The notes below the pieces were generated by a model. It made no database searches and was not told the DNA's origin. It worked only from the letters and a program-made list of their open reading frames with translations. A DNA stretch of 42,696 bases, from positions 1 to 42,696 of the forward strand of contig DATEBA010000022.1 in the NCBI GenBank assembly GCA_035288045.1, written 5' to 3'. This stretch comes from DATEBA01 sp035288045. Lineage in GTDB: Bacteria > Actinomycetota > UBA4738 > HRBIN12. Position numbers and translations under genes: made by a program. Positions 8,042 to 16,054 of this stretch are shown piece by piece. The number at the start of each line of letters is the position of its first letter. Positions within the stretch are counted from its first letter, which is position 1.

Positions 8042-8953
8042 TCAGGCGTCTGGTGAGACCAGGGCGAAGTCCTCGAGGAACGACTCGACAGCCGCCAGCC
8101 AGCGACCGGGCGCCTCGATGTATGGGATGTGGCCGAGGTCTGGGAAGAGGCGCAGGCGCCACCGGGGGTGATCGGACACGACCGCCGACGCGTAGGCGGG
8201 CGGCACGAGCCGGTCGCGGCGTCCGTGGAGGATCAGCACGGGGCACTCGATCCTGCGCATCGCCCGGCGCATGCGATCGCGTTTCGCGAGCAGTCTGACG
8301 AGGGTTCGCGCCGCGAGCGTGAACGTCTTCACCGACTCGGGGTCGCCGACGTGCTCGCGTACCGCCTCGATCGTCGCCTCCCGTATCTCGCGCGGAACCT
8401 TCCTGTGATCGCCCGCCATGACTCGGAACGCGATGTCGACCTGTCTCTCGGGGCTCAGCCTGTTCAGGCGCTGGCGGACGACGAACTCGCCGACGCCCGG
8501 GACTCGGTAGAGCGAGAACGCGGCGACGACGAGCGGCGACGGTGGCTTGCTGATGCTGTATGGCAGCGCGGGAGAGCTAAGAGCCAGCGCTTCCACCGAT
8601 CCGGGTTCGAACGCCGCTTGCAGCAGCGAGATCGTGCCTCCCATCGAGGCGCCGCCGAGGACGATGCGGCCGCTCCCGACCTCTCGCAGGAACCTTGAGA
8701 GCAGCCGGCGGTTGTCCTCGATCGCGGGGCTCCTTCCGGCGAGCGGGCTCCGGCCGAAGCCGGGCAGGTCGACCGCCACGACGCGGCCGTGCGCCGAGAG
8801 CCCGGGCGCCACACCCATCCAGGAGATCGCCGACCCACCGAGGCCGTGGACGAGCGCGAAGGTCCTCTCCTCGGGCCCCGGCCACTCCAGGAAGTGGAGC
8901 GGCCCGCCCAGGTCCACGATCTGCGACTTGGCGCCCTCGGGAACTTCGCCCAC
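8042..8953 (-). CDS. Alpha/beta hydrolase
   Basis: This 303-aa protein has a complete set of alpha/beta-hydrolase landmarks: the oxyanion-hole segment VHGLGGS near residue 35, VDLPGFGRS near 62, the nucleophile elbow GGASMGG near 100, the acid in HGRRDRLVP near 248 and the catalytic His in DLGHIPYIEAP near 277. The cap region (about 140-215) is Arg-rich and helical. It is cytoplasmic. The family includes esterases, haloperoxidase-like and meta-cleavage hydrolases, and the substrate cannot be assigned. GTG 8953 has a -10-like TAGGCT six bases upstream. Confidence 0.85.
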   Translation of the reverse strand: MGEVPEGAKSQIVDLGGPLHFLEWPGPEERTFALVHGLGGSAISWMGVAPGLSAHGRVVAVDLPGFGRSPLAGRSPAIEDNRRLLSRFLREVGSGRIVLGGASMGGTISLLQAAFEPGSVEALALSSPALPYSISKPPSPLVVAAFSLYRVPGVGEFVVRQRLNRLSPERQVDIAFRVMAGDHRKVPREIREATIEAVREHVGDPESVKTFTLAARTLVRLLAKRDRMRRAMRRIECPVLILHGRRDRLVPPAYASAVVSDHPRWRLRLFPDLGHIPYIEAPGRWLAAVESFLEDFALVSPDA

Positions 8954-8965
8954 GCTCCCAGCCTA
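8954..8965 (-). promoter_or_regulatory. -10-like element for leaderless hydrolase gene
   Basis: TAGGCT (minus strand, 8960-8965) is separated by six bases from GTG 8953, the spacing seen at several other genes here. No purine-rich ribosome-binding site lies between. Confidence 0.35.
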
Positions 8966-9018
8966 CTCCCGCCCAGGCGTTCGGCCGTCCCGCAGTTGAC
9001 CCCAAGTCATCCGCGCCT

Positions 9019-9036
9019 TCACAGAACCTTCACAGA
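9019..9036 (+). promoter_or_regulatory. PhoP-type direct repeat (TCACAGA, 11-bp period)
   Basis: Two identical heptamers TCACAGA occupy 9019-9025 and 9030-9036, separated by four bases (period 11). This is the layout of PhoP/OmpR-family response-regulator boxes; the mycobacterial PhoP consensus is two TCACAGC heptamers spaced by four bases. The pair ends nine bases before a good -35, as expected for an activator contacting RNA polymerase. No response-regulator gene is in the window. Confidence 0.5.
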
Positions 9037-9045
9037 GGGGAGCCC

Positions 9046-9074
9046 TTTACAGAGCCAACCGGTCCAGCTACCAT
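9046..9074 (+). promoter_or_regulatory. Sigma-70-type promoter of the sigma factor gene
   Basis: TTTACA (9046-9051) and TACCAT (9069-9074) are separated by exactly 17 bases, giving five of six and four of six matches to consensus. Transcription would begin near 9081, leaving an untranslated leader of roughly 120 bases with no stable structure that I can see. A GAGGGAAGG ribosome site precedes ATG 9203. Confidence 0.55.
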
Positions 9075-9202
9075 AAGTAGAGAACGGCCCGTGTGGCCGG
9101 ATTTGGTGTGCAACCACGCCGTTCGTCATAGGGTCCCGAAGACCTCACAGGCCTTGGTCTCGCGCGACCGGGGGGCTTCGAGGAGGAGAGCGAGAGGGAA
9201 GG

Positions 9203-10135
9203 ATGCCGGAACCTGCACGCCCCCTGGGCACCGACGACGCGGACGATCTGCGCCTCTATCTCGAGGCCGCCGCTCGCGAGCCACTCCTCACCAAGGAGGA
9301 GGAGGTCGAGCTCGCCATAATCATCGAGCGCGGCAAGGAGGCTGAGGAGCGTCTGCGCGCCGGCCGTCTGCGCTCGGAGAAGTCGATCGCGAAGGCCCGC
9401 CAGGACGTGCGGAAGGCCGAGGCCGCGCGACAGCGCTTCATCATGGCCAACCTCCGGCTCGTGGTGTCGGTCGCCCGCAAGTACCAGGGGCAGGGCCTCC
9501 CGCTCCTAGACCTGATCCAGGAGGGCAACATCGGTCTGATGCGCGCCGTAGAGCTATTCGACTGGCGCCGCGGGTTCAAGTTCTCGACGTACGCCACGTG
9601 GTGGATCCGCCAGGGGATCACCCGGGCGATCGCCGATCGCTCGCGATCGATCCGGCTTCCGGTCCATATCCACGACCGGCTGCGGAAGCTGAACCGCACG
9701 CGGTTCCAGTTCGCCCAGACGATGGGCCGGGAGCCGTCGCGCGAGGAGCTAGCCAAGGCGCTCGATACCACCGTGGACGAGGTCGACGACCTCTCCGAGA
9801 TGGGCCGGCGTGAGCCGCTTTCGCTGCAGTCGCCCGTGGGCGAGGACACCGAGCTCGGCGACCTGATCGAGGAGGTCGACTCCGACGCCGCGTTCAACGA
9901 GGTCGAGGACGCGCTGCTCCGCGAGGAGATCGGCGACGCCGTCGATCGCGTGCTCGACGAGCGCGAGCGGCACGTCGTCGCGCTCCGCTACGGCCTCGAG
10001 AACGGCCAGCCGCTGTCACTGCGCGAGACCGGCAAGGTGCTCGGGCTCTCCGGGGAGCGCGTGCGCCTGATCGAGCGCGAGGCTCTGCGGAAGCTACGGG
10101 ACTCGAACCTGATCACAGCCGTCGGCGTGCTGTAG
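9203..10135 (+). CDS. Primary-like (group 1/2) sigma-70 factor
   Basis: This 310-aa protein contains sigma region 1.2 (DLRLYLEAAAREPLLT, residues 15-30), region 2 with NLRLVVSVARKYQ and LLDLIQEGNIGLMRAV (82-116), the -10-recognition segment KFSTYATWWIRQGITRAI (126-143), region 3 (about 155-225) and region 4 ending in the helix-turn-helix LSLRETGKVLGLSGERVRLIEREALRKLR (about 272-300). It lacks the long region 1.1 of housekeeping factors, so a group 2 (HrdB-related, SigB/MysB-like) alternative factor is most likely. A short charged insert (about 44-72) separates regions 1.2 and 2.1. The gene stands alone with its own regulated-looking promoter. Confidence 0.93.
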   Translation: MPEPARPLGTDDADDLRLYLEAAAREPLLTKEEEVELAIIIERGKEAEERLRAGRLRSEKSIAKARQDVRKAEAARQRFIMANLRLVVSVARKYQGQGLPLLDLIQEGNIGLMRAVELFDWRRGFKFSTYATWWIRQGITRAIADRSRSIRLPVHIHDRLRKLNRTRFQFAQTMGREPSREELAKALDTTVDEVDDLSEMGRREPLSLQSPVGEDTELGDLIEEVDSDAAFNEVEDALLREEIGDAVDRVLDERERHVVALRYGLENGQPLSLRETGKVLGLSGERVRLIEREALRKLRDSNLITAVGVL

Positions 10136-10159
10136 GACCGCTTGCGACGGAAGGCGGGA

Positions 10160-10171
10160 GGGCCGCGGCCC
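10160..10171. terminator. Possible bidirectional terminator (12-bp palindrome)
   Basis: GGGCCGCGGCCC is a perfect palindrome in the 43-bp gap between the convergent stops at 10135 and 10179. It has no clear U-tract on either strand (TCTTCT on the plus side), so it would be a U-less terminator of the kind common in high-GC bacteria, or simply a GC-rich palindrome. Confidence 0.3.
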
Positions 10172-10178
10172 GGTCTTC

Positions 10179-10931
10179 TCAGACGTGGAACCGAACGAGT
10201 GGGCGCGGCAGCAGCGCGGCCGCGCCCACGGCGAGGAGTGCATACCCCGCGAGCACAGGTCCGAGGGCCTCCGCCGGCAGATCGATCACCGCCGCCCACG
10301 TGTTGATCGACAGGTGGAGCACCATGCACGCCAGCACGCTTCCCGTGCGTGCGAGTAGCAGCATCCACAGGACGCTCCATGTCAGCGCGCTCGCGAGCAG
10401 GAACCAGAACGGAACGGGGAGCGCTCGCCCGAGGATGAGGTAGAGGGGCACGTGCCATAGGGCGTGCTGTGCGCCGATCGCAAGCGCGGCGCCGAGTGAG
10501 CCCAACCGTTCGCGCGCCCGCGCGAGCGCGAGGCCGCGCCAGCCGAGCTCCTCGCCGACGAGGATCTGCGCCTGCCGTAGGGCGAATGGCCCGAGTCCCT
10601 GCGACGGGGCGCCGAGCTCAACACCGCCTGCGACGGCACCGGCGACTAGGTAGACGGCACCGATCGCGAGCGCCGCGACCACGTACCAGCGGGGCGCGAA
10701 CCGCCACCGGAGCCCTGAGCGGAGGAGCGCTCCGATCCCGACCCGCCCCTCGCCGACCCCCACGACGATGATCGCCGCCGCGAGAGGGGTCATCACCGCC
10801 AACGTGAAGAGACCATACGCCCGCTCCTCGCCGATCCCTCGTGTGATCGCGGCCAGCGAGATCGTCAGCGCCCAGACCACGACGAGGAACGCCGCGAGCG
10901 GGTCGCGACGGACCCGCTTCTCGAGGCTCAC
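10179..10931 (-). CDS. CPBP family intramembrane protease
   Basis: This 250-aa protein has about seven membrane helices and the three CPBP (CAAX protease/bacteriocin-processing, ABI) motifs: EELGWRG with Glu127-Glu128 and Arg132, HALWHVP with His156 and His160, and HLSINT with His206. These are the catalytic and metal-binding residues of Rce1-type intramembrane peptidases. The natural substrate is unknown. GTG 10931 overlaps the end of plsC by four bases (translational coupling), so the two are one operon. A longer frame reaching 11765 is shadow of plsC. Confidence 0.85.
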   Translation of the reverse strand: MSLEKRVRRDPLAAFLVVVWALTISLAAITRGIGEERAYGLFTLAVMTPLAAAIIVVGVGEGRVGIGALLRSGLRWRFAPRWYVVAALAIGAVYLVAGAVAGGVELGAPSQGLGPFALRQAQILVGEELGWRGLALARARERLGSLGAALAIGAQHALWHVPLYLILGRALPVPFWFLLASALTWSVLWMLLLARTGSVLACMVLHLSINTWAAVIDLPAEALGPVLAGYALLAVGAAALLPRPLVRFHV

Positions 10932-11596
10932 GCGCGGCTCTCCACGTCCGAGCGGGCCTCGACTACCGCTCGTTCCAGGCCCCCCATCACGAGATCGCGG
11001 AACGACTCGAGGTCTGCGCGGGAATCCGGGTCGCCCTTGGGTTGGATCGGCTCGCCGAAAGCGACCGTCGCGGCCGGACGCCACGGGCGCCGGAAGTGGA
11101 TTCCGCCTCGGGGCCACCGGGACTGCGTTCCCCATATGCCGACAGGGAGCACGGGTACGCCGGCAGTCAGAGCCACGCGCGCGATGCCGGTGCGTCCCTC
11201 TTGGATCGGGCCCCACGGGTCGTCGTTCACGCGCCCCTCGGGAAACACGCCGGCGAGCGCGCCTGCTCGAAGCGTGGCGATCGCGACGTCGAGGGCGCCG
11301 GCGTCCCTCTCGCCCCGGCGGATCGGGATCTGGTCGACCAGTCTGAGCCCGATACCCGGGAGTCCCCGGAAGAACTCCGCCGCTACGAGGAATCGTGTCT
11401 CTCGGTCGCGGAGCGCGACCGCGTGCGCGAGGACGAGCCCGTCGAGCATGCTCACATGGTTCGGGGCCACGACGGCGGCCCCTCGGCGGGGCACCCGGTC
11501 GGCGTGCAGGTGGCGAAGCCGCAGGCCGGCGCGGAGGGCCGTCCCGAAGACGACCAGCCCGATCCGCCACCAGATGTTGAGCTCGCCACGGCGCAC
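10928..11596 (-). CDS. plsC: 1-acyl-sn-glycerol-3-phosphate acyltransferase family protein
   Basis: This 222-aa protein carries the acyltransferase motifs NHVSMLD (Asn46, His47...Asp52, the HX4D catalytic motif), the phosphate-binding FPEGR (118-122), and VLPVGIWGTQ further on. A single N-terminal hydrophobic segment (about 8-24) would tether it to the inner membrane. The expected reaction is acylation of lysophosphatidic acid to phosphatidic acid in phospholipid synthesis, though family members vary in substrate. GTG 11596 is supported by a -10-like TAGCAT six bases upstream. It is followed by the overlapping CPBP protease gene. Confidence 0.87.
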   Translation of the reverse strand: MRRGELNIWWRIGLVVFGTALRAGLRLRHLHADRVPRRGAAVVAPNHVSMLDGLVLAHAVALRDRETRFLVAAEFFRGLPGIGLRLVDQIPIRRGERDAGALDVAIATLRAGALAGVFPEGRVNDDPWGPIQEGRTGIARVALTAGVPVLPVGIWGTQSRWPRGGIHFRRPWRPAATVAFGEPIQPKGDPDSRADLESFRDLVMGGLERAVVEARSDVESRA

Positions 11597-11608
11597 CGGC
11601 GGATGCTA
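11597..11608 (-). promoter_or_regulatory. -10-like element for leaderless plsC
   Basis: TAGCAT on the minus strand (11603-11608) lies six bases before GTG 11596. It would give plsC a promoter separate from the molybdoenzyme operon ending 27 bp upstream. Confidence 0.4.
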
Positions 11609-11623
11609 GCGTGCGATGGGCCC

Positions 11624-13138
11624 CTACGGCGCGGGGGCGAGTCCCCGGCAGTCGTTGCAGAGCTCGGTCATCGCCGCGAGGAGCTTCTCGGGTTCGTCGG
11701 GAAGGAGCGCTCGGACCCGCTCGAGCATCGCGGCCGGCGCTATCGGACGCCCGCACCTGCGGCACCGCACGACGGGTCCGGCTTTCAGGCTGCGTCGGCC
11801 CTCATGCAATACCGCGATGTTCGTGCCCCGGTCCACCGTGACGACGTGCTCCGGGCAGGTCTCCGCGCAGTGACCGCAGGCGACGCATCGCCACGGATCC
11901 AACGACAGCGTCGCGATGACTGGTCCCTGTTCGAACGCGATCGCAGTTGTCGGGCAGGCTGCCGCGCAGCTCCCACAGAGGGTGCACCCGCGGATCTCTA
12001 CGCTCACCACGCCGAGTGGTCCCCCCGAGATCGTGCGGGCCCCATCCGTCACACCGGCGATCCGGAGGAGTCCATCGGCGGTCGCCCCCGGCTCGACCAG
12101 CGCCAGTCGCTCACCTCCGATCGCCGGTAGCGGATCGGGGAGCGGGGCGGCGAACACCTCGTGGGGATCGTCGGCCTCCGGAACGTGCAGGCGCACCCGA
12201 GTCGCGGCGTCCGGGACGCCGAGGGAAGCGAGCGCCTCCCGGCAATAGGCGACGTGCTCGCGGATCCCCGCCGTGCTTCCGGCGCTACACGCGTCGCCGC
12301 AGCCGGCGAGCACGACGGCCGGCGCACCGGTCGCCAGGGCCTGGAGGATCCACCCCGGCGTGATGATCGAGAGGCAGGGGACCGCAAGCGGCAGCAGCTC
12401 TGGGGCTTCGCCGTCGACCTCGGGAACCCACCCACCGCAGCTCACGAGCAGCCCGGCAACTCCGTCGCGGCAGAGCGCGGCGACCTCCGCTTCGAACCGG
12501 GCGAGATCCGACCCCGGCAGCGCGATCGCGTCGACCGGACAGCCGCTCACGCAGGCGGCGCATGCAGTACATGCATCCTTCACGACGGTCGGTTGGGGAC
12601 GGGCAGGCTCGATCGCGTCGAACGGGCACAGGGCGACGCACAGCCCGCATCGTCCCGTTCCCACGCACGTGGCGGGGTCGATAGCGGCGACGGGCTGGTA
12701 CGTGACTGCGCCGAGCGACAGGAGCGATCGACGGCTCAACTGGCCTTCCGGGAGCCGCATCCGAAGCGAGTCGGGCGCGCTGGGCCGCAGAGCTGTGAGA
12801 CCCCCCGCGCGGGCCGTCAGGGACGCGGCTGCGCGCTCGAGCCGACGCGCGGGATGCCCGAGCGCGGACGAGCGGACCAGATCGAGCTGCTCGACCCCGA
12901 ACGGGTCGAGGCCCGCACGGCGCGCGGCCCCCTGGACGTCCGCACGCGAGGGGCCGTCGGGGCAGGTACCCAGCACGGCGCGTTCGGTTCCCCCTGGGAG
13001 TGCTCTGAGGCCGCAGAGGTCCCTCACGACGACGGCCGTCGTGCCCGCGGCCTCGACCCGCTCGCGGACGCCTTCCGGATCGAGGTCGTGGTCCCCAAGG
13101 CGGTCGCACACGGCGGCGACCACACGCTCCTCAACCAA
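11624..13138 (-). CDS. Ferredoxin / MvhD-like iron-sulfur fusion protein
   Basis: This 504-aa soluble protein has several parts. Residues about 54-88 (VLGTCPDG...AARRAGLDPF..EQLDL) resemble the N-terminal strip of HdrA. Two 4Fe-4S motifs follow: C158-x5-C164-x2-C167-x3-C171P and C190-x2-C193-x2-C196-x3-C200P. Next comes an MvhD/hydrogenase-delta-like domain (about 225-310) with C234, C255, C280 and C284. Two further ferredoxin motifs begin at C385 and C418, and a C-terminal CxxC...CxxC pair (459/462, 494/497) could bind zinc. The first motif has an extended C-x5-C spacing. Starting at TTG 13138, 14 bp after torD, it closes the molybdoenzyme operon and probably shuttles electrons to or from it. 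The fusion is unusual and no exact family is recognised. Confidence 0.75.
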   Translation of the reverse strand: MVEERVVAAVCDRLGDHDLDPEGVRERVEAAGTTAVVVRDLCGLRALPGGTERAVLGTCPDGPSRADVQGAARRAGLDPFGVEQLDLVRSSALGHPARRLERAAASLTARAGGLTALRPSAPDSLRMRLPEGQLSRRSLLSLGAVTYQPVAAIDPATCVGTGRCGLCVALCPFDAIEPARPQPTVVKDACTACAACVSGCPVDAIALPGSDLARFEAEVAALCRDGVAGLLVSCGGWVPEVDGEAPELLPLAVPCLSIITPGWILQALATGAPAVVLAGCGDACSAGSTAGIREHVAYCREALASLGVPDAATRVRLHVPEADDPHEVFAAPLPDPLPAIGGERLALVEPGATADGLLRIAGVTDGARTISGGPLGVVSVEIRGCTLCGSCAAACPTTAIAFEQGPVIATLSLDPWRCVACGHCAETCPEHVVTVDRGTNIAVLHEGRRSLKAGPVVRCRRCGRPIAPAAMLERVRALLPDEPEKLLAAMTELCNDCRGLAPAP

Positions 13139-13152
13139 AGGATCCCCCGATA

Positions 13153-13830
13153 TCAGCCCGCTGTGCGCCCCTCGGCGAGGGCGTCGATCAGGAGGATGTC
13201 ATGCTCGGCGAACTCCTGCGCGGCCCGGGCGACGTCGAGGTAGAAGCTCGCGGGGACTGCGCGGGCGACGCCGGCCGCGAAGGAAGGTAGCCAGCGGAGC
13301 AGATGCTCGTCGAGGAAGCTCCGTTGCCTGGCACGCCACTCGAGCTCCTCGGACGGAGCCGCTGCTTCGGTTTCCTTCCCGCAGAGCCACGACATGAAAT
13401 CGAGCTCTACGGCGACGTGATCGGGCAGCTCTCCCTTGGCGGCGCCTCCGACTGCGAGTCCGGCTTCGGCGTATACGATCTCGACTGCCGCGCCGATCGC
13501 TCCCGCGTCAAGGGGGCCGGACGCGATGTGGGCCGATTCGTACGGGGGACTCGACCGGTTCCTCGCACCGGACAGGAAGAGCGCCGTGTACTCCTCGGCC
13601 AGGGAGACCGCCTCGTCGTCGGCTAGCCCCGCGATCCGCTCCAGCAGGCGGTCCCACGCCGCGAAGCCGGGGAGCTCCCGCAGAGCCGCGCCGTCGTCAC
13701 GCAGCGCGGGCGCGGCGTCGCGAAGCGCCTCGATCCGCTCCTCGTCCGGGTACAGGTGCAGGCTCGACAGCACACGGTAGACGGTGCGGCGCACCTCTGC
13801 GGCGTGCGTGGGGGCACTGGTCTCCGTCAT
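13153..13830 (-). CDS. TorD/DmsD-type molecular chaperone
   Basis: This 225-aa, all-helical acidic protein has TorD-family landmarks: EEYTALFLSG followed by PPYESAH (about 115-121), then DHVAVELDFMSWL (about 158-170) and a C-terminal helical tail (AAQEFAEHDILLIDAL). Such proteins bind the Tat signal and apoprotein of molybdopterin enzymes until cofactor insertion and export. Its placement between the membrane subunits and the ferredoxin protein, in the operon of a Tat-signal molybdoenzyme, supports this role. ATG 13830 overlaps the preceding stop by four bases. Confidence 0.85.
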   Translation of the reverse strand: MTETSAPTHAAEVRRTVYRVLSSLHLYPDEERIEALRDAAPALRDDGAALRELPGFAAWDRLLERIAGLADDEAVSLAEEYTALFLSGARNRSSPPYESAHIASGPLDAGAIGAAVEIVYAEAGLAVGGAAKGELPDHVAVELDFMSWLCGKETEAAAPSEELEWRARQRSFLDEHLLRWLPSFAAGVARAVPASFYLDVARAAQEFAEHDILLIDALAEGRTAG

Positions 13831-14054
13831 CGGCTCTCGCGACGTCCGTTTTCGGGGAGCACCTCGTAGACCACCGCCGCGAGGAACACGAGGACGACGC
13901 CGAGGATGAACAGCGCCGGCGCGAACGGAACCCTCGGGTTGCTGAAGCTGTCGTCGGTCGGCTTCCCGATCGGTGTCGCAAGGAAGAGGTACGTGACCGC
14001 CTGGAGCCCGAATCCGGCCACGACCATCAGCAGGACCACGATGCGGCGTCTCAT
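13827..14054 (-). CDS. Small two-helix membrane protein in the molybdoenzyme operon
   Basis: This 75-aa protein has two membrane helices, at about residues 5-26 and 47-66, separated by a Pro/Asn-rich loop (GKPTDDSFSNPRVPFAP) that would face outside. The C-tail is short and charged (LPENGRRESR). It overlaps both neighbours by four bases, so it is translated with NrfD and TorD and may be an accessory subunit or assembly factor of the membrane complex. I do not recognise the family. A very long frame through it and torD is not a fusion, since each gene has its own coupled start. Confidence 0.7.
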   Translation of the reverse strand: MRRRIVVLLMVVAGFGLQAVTYLFLATPIGKPTDDSFSNPRVPFAPALFILGVVLVFLAAVVYEVLPENGRRESR

Positions 14055-15331
14055 GACTCACTCCCCTCGACAGGCATGATCGGGAACAGCTTCGCGAACA
14101 CTGCGAGCAGCAGCGCGCCGAACGCGATCAGGCCCGCCATCTCGGCCCACTCGACCCAGGTCGGGGTGTACGAACCGGGCTGGTAGGGGAGCAGGGTCCC
14201 GTGGGTCTGGGACGGCACGACTATCAGGAACCGCTTGGCCATCGCGGAGAGGTTCACCATCACCCCGCTCGCGACGAGCGTAGTCAGCCCCGCGCCCCGG
14301 CGGAAGTACCGCATGATGAGGAACGCGAGCGGGATCACGAGGAGCGCGACTGCGGCCCAGTAGATCGGCGCGTACCGCCCGCTTAGGAGTGCTTCCGTGA
14401 CCTCTCGTTCCCGTTCGGCCCCTGTGTAGATGCTCGTCAATAGCTCAACGACCATGAAGTACAGGTAGGCGAGCAGCAGGATCATGAGGGCGTTCCCGAG
14501 CCACCGGAACACCCCGTCGTCCAATCGGTCCGTTCCGGCGACGGTTCGTCGCACGACCGCGGCGATCACGATCAGCATCCCGACGCCTGAAACGCCCGCC
14601 AGGAGCACGAACGAGGGCGCCTGCAGCGCGCTGTACCAGCCGGGCCGCCCGACCTGGAGCCCGAAGACGAACCCCAGCGTCGAGTGGGCGACGACGAGCA
14701 GCGGGACGATTGCGATGGCGAGCCAGAAGCTCGCCCGGCTGCGCCGCTCCTGCTCCTCGCGTGTGTCGCCATACCCTGCCGCCCACAGCTGGTAGAAGCG
14801 CTGGAGCCGGCCGGGCACCTCGGCGCATCTCGCTGCGTCGCGCCGGCCGCCCAGGTACAGGTACACGAGGCTCGCGAAGAGGTAGCCGGAGATCACGAGC
14901 GTGAAGGTTCCGAAGAACGGGGACTGCGGCCGCGCATACCGGAAGAGGTTCACGATCCCGCGGAGTGGCTGCCCCAGGTCGTACATGATCGCGAACACGG
15001 TGAGTACGAGCGACACGACGGTGAGCGCCTCGGCCATGCGCGCGATGGGGCGGAGCGCCTTCACGTCCGCGAGCCGCACGAGCGCCGCCACCGTGATACC
15101 GGCGAAGGACACGCCTACGAAGTAGACGATGAAGGCGACGTCCATGCCCCATGTGGCGCCGCCCATCGGCCCGATGTTCCGGAGACCGGTCACGATCATC
15201 CCCCTGCTGAGCTCGAGGTACCAGCCGTACCACCCCAGGATCGCGATGGCCGCAAGGACGGCCATCCAGAGCTTCCAACGGCCGGACGTGTGCCCGACCC
15301 CGAACGGCAGTCGTTCCAATCGTGCTGCCAT
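14051..15331 (-). CDS. nrfD: NrfD/PsrC-type membrane anchor subunit
   Basis: This 426-aa integral membrane protein has roughly nine or ten helices. Recognisable features of the polysulfide-reductase NrfD family are an N-terminal WYLELSRGM, GATWGMDVAFIVYFVGVSFAGI, DLGQPLRGIVNLFRYARPQSP (about 118-138) and a late VNLSAMAKRFLIVVPSQ. Family members bind quinone/quinol at the outer membrane face and carry no haem, passing electrons to the ferredoxin subunit. It sits three bases after the ferredoxin-subunit stop. It is somewhat longer than PsrC and closer in size to the NrfD-like subunits of larger complexes. Confidence 0.88.
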   Translation of the reverse strand: MAARLERLPFGVGHTSGRWKLWMAVLAAIAILGWYGWYLELSRGMIVTGLRNIGPMGGATWGMDVAFIVYFVGVSFAGITVAALVRLADVKALRPIARMAEALTVVSLVLTVFAIMYDLGQPLRGIVNLFRYARPQSPFFGTFTLVISGYLFASLVYLYLGGRRDAARCAEVPGRLQRFYQLWAAGYGDTREEQERRSRASFWLAIAIVPLLVVAHSTLGFVFGLQVGRPGWYSALQAPSFVLLAGVSGVGMLIVIAAVVRRTVAGTDRLDDGVFRWLGNALMILLLAYLYFMVVELLTSIYTGAEREREVTEALLSGRYAPIYWAAVALLVIPLAFLIMRYFRRGAGLTTLVASGVMVNLSAMAKRFLIVVPSQTHGTLLPYQPGSYTPTWVEWAEMAGLIAFGALLLAVFAKLFPIMPVEGSES

Positions 15332-15334
15332 GGC

Positions 15335-16054
15335 TCACACCCTCGCTTCCACGGCGTCGATCTGCTTGGAGTTCTCGCTCGGCGGACCGCCGCCGACGTA
15401 GTGCACACGCGGCTCGGTGCCGACCTCCTCGAGGAGCCGGAATGCCTCCTTCTTCCGCAGGAGGCGGGAGGGAGGGCTTTCGGGATCGTCTAGGTCCCCG
15501 AAGACCAAGGCCTTGAGCGGGCAGCCGTGCACGCAGGCGGGGTCCAGTCCCTGTTCCACGCGCTGGACGCAGAACGTGCACTTCTCGATCACGCCCTCGT
15601 CCCGCCCACCCCCGGCGATCCGTCGCCGCTCGTCACCGTAGGGCTCGTTCAGGTCGGGGTTCGCCCACGGCGGGGCACCGTCCTCCCAGCCGAGGTAGTA
15701 CTGCTCCTCCGGGTGCGTCCAGTTGAAGGTGTTGACCCCGTACGGGCAGGCGACCTCGCAGTACCGGCACCCGATGCAGCGCTCCCAGTCGGTCGCGACG
15801 AGGCCGTCCTCTCGCTTGTAGCGGGCGCCGACCGGACACACCTTCACGCACGGGGCGTTGTCGCAGTGCATGCAGGGTCGGGGCATGAACCGGACCCTCG
15901 TATCCGGGTACTCTCCCTCCTCGAAGCGGAAGACGTACATCCAGAACGTCGCTTCGGGGGTGTTGTTCTCGACCTTGCACGATTCCATGCAGGCGCGGCA
16001 CCCGGTGCACCGGTCGAGGTCGATGACCATCCCGTAGCGCGGCACGTCACTCAC
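15335..16054 (-). CDS. Four-cluster [4Fe-4S] ferredoxin subunit (DmsB/PsrB/NrfC type)
   Basis: This 239-aa protein has four cysteine quartets typical of the beta subunits of DMSO-reductase-family complexes: CTGCRACMESCK near residue 16, CMHCDNAPCVKVCP near 60, CIGCRYCEVACP near 92, and CTFCVQRVEQGLDPACVHGCP near 160. These form the wire of four clusters linking the catalytic subunit to NrfD. No signal peptide is present, so it would be co-exported with the Tat substrate. GTG 16054 overlaps the upstream gene by eight bases. The charged C-tail (about 200-239) is variable in the family. Confidence 0.93.
   Translation of the reverse strand: MSDVPRYGMVIDLDRCTGCRACMESCKVENNTPEATFWMYVFRFEEGEYPDTRVRFMPRPCMHCDNAPCVKVCPVGARYKREDGLVATDWERCIGCRYCEVACPYGVNTFNWTHPEEQYYLGWEDGAPPWANPDLNEPYGDERRRIAGGGRDEGVIEKCTFCVQRVEQGLDPACVHGCPLKALVFGDLDDPESPPSRLLRKKEAFRLLEEVGTEPRVHYVGGGPPSENSKQIDAVEARV

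Noticed and set aside
11042..13243. Long plus-strand frames (362 and 360 codons)
   Set aside because: They are antisense to plsC and the ferredoxin fusion, whose cysteine motifs are unambiguous.
13153..14061. A 302-codon frame suggesting a fusion upstream of the TorD protein
   Set aside because: The first part is the 75-aa membrane gene read in another frame. The two genes overlap by four bases with separate starts.
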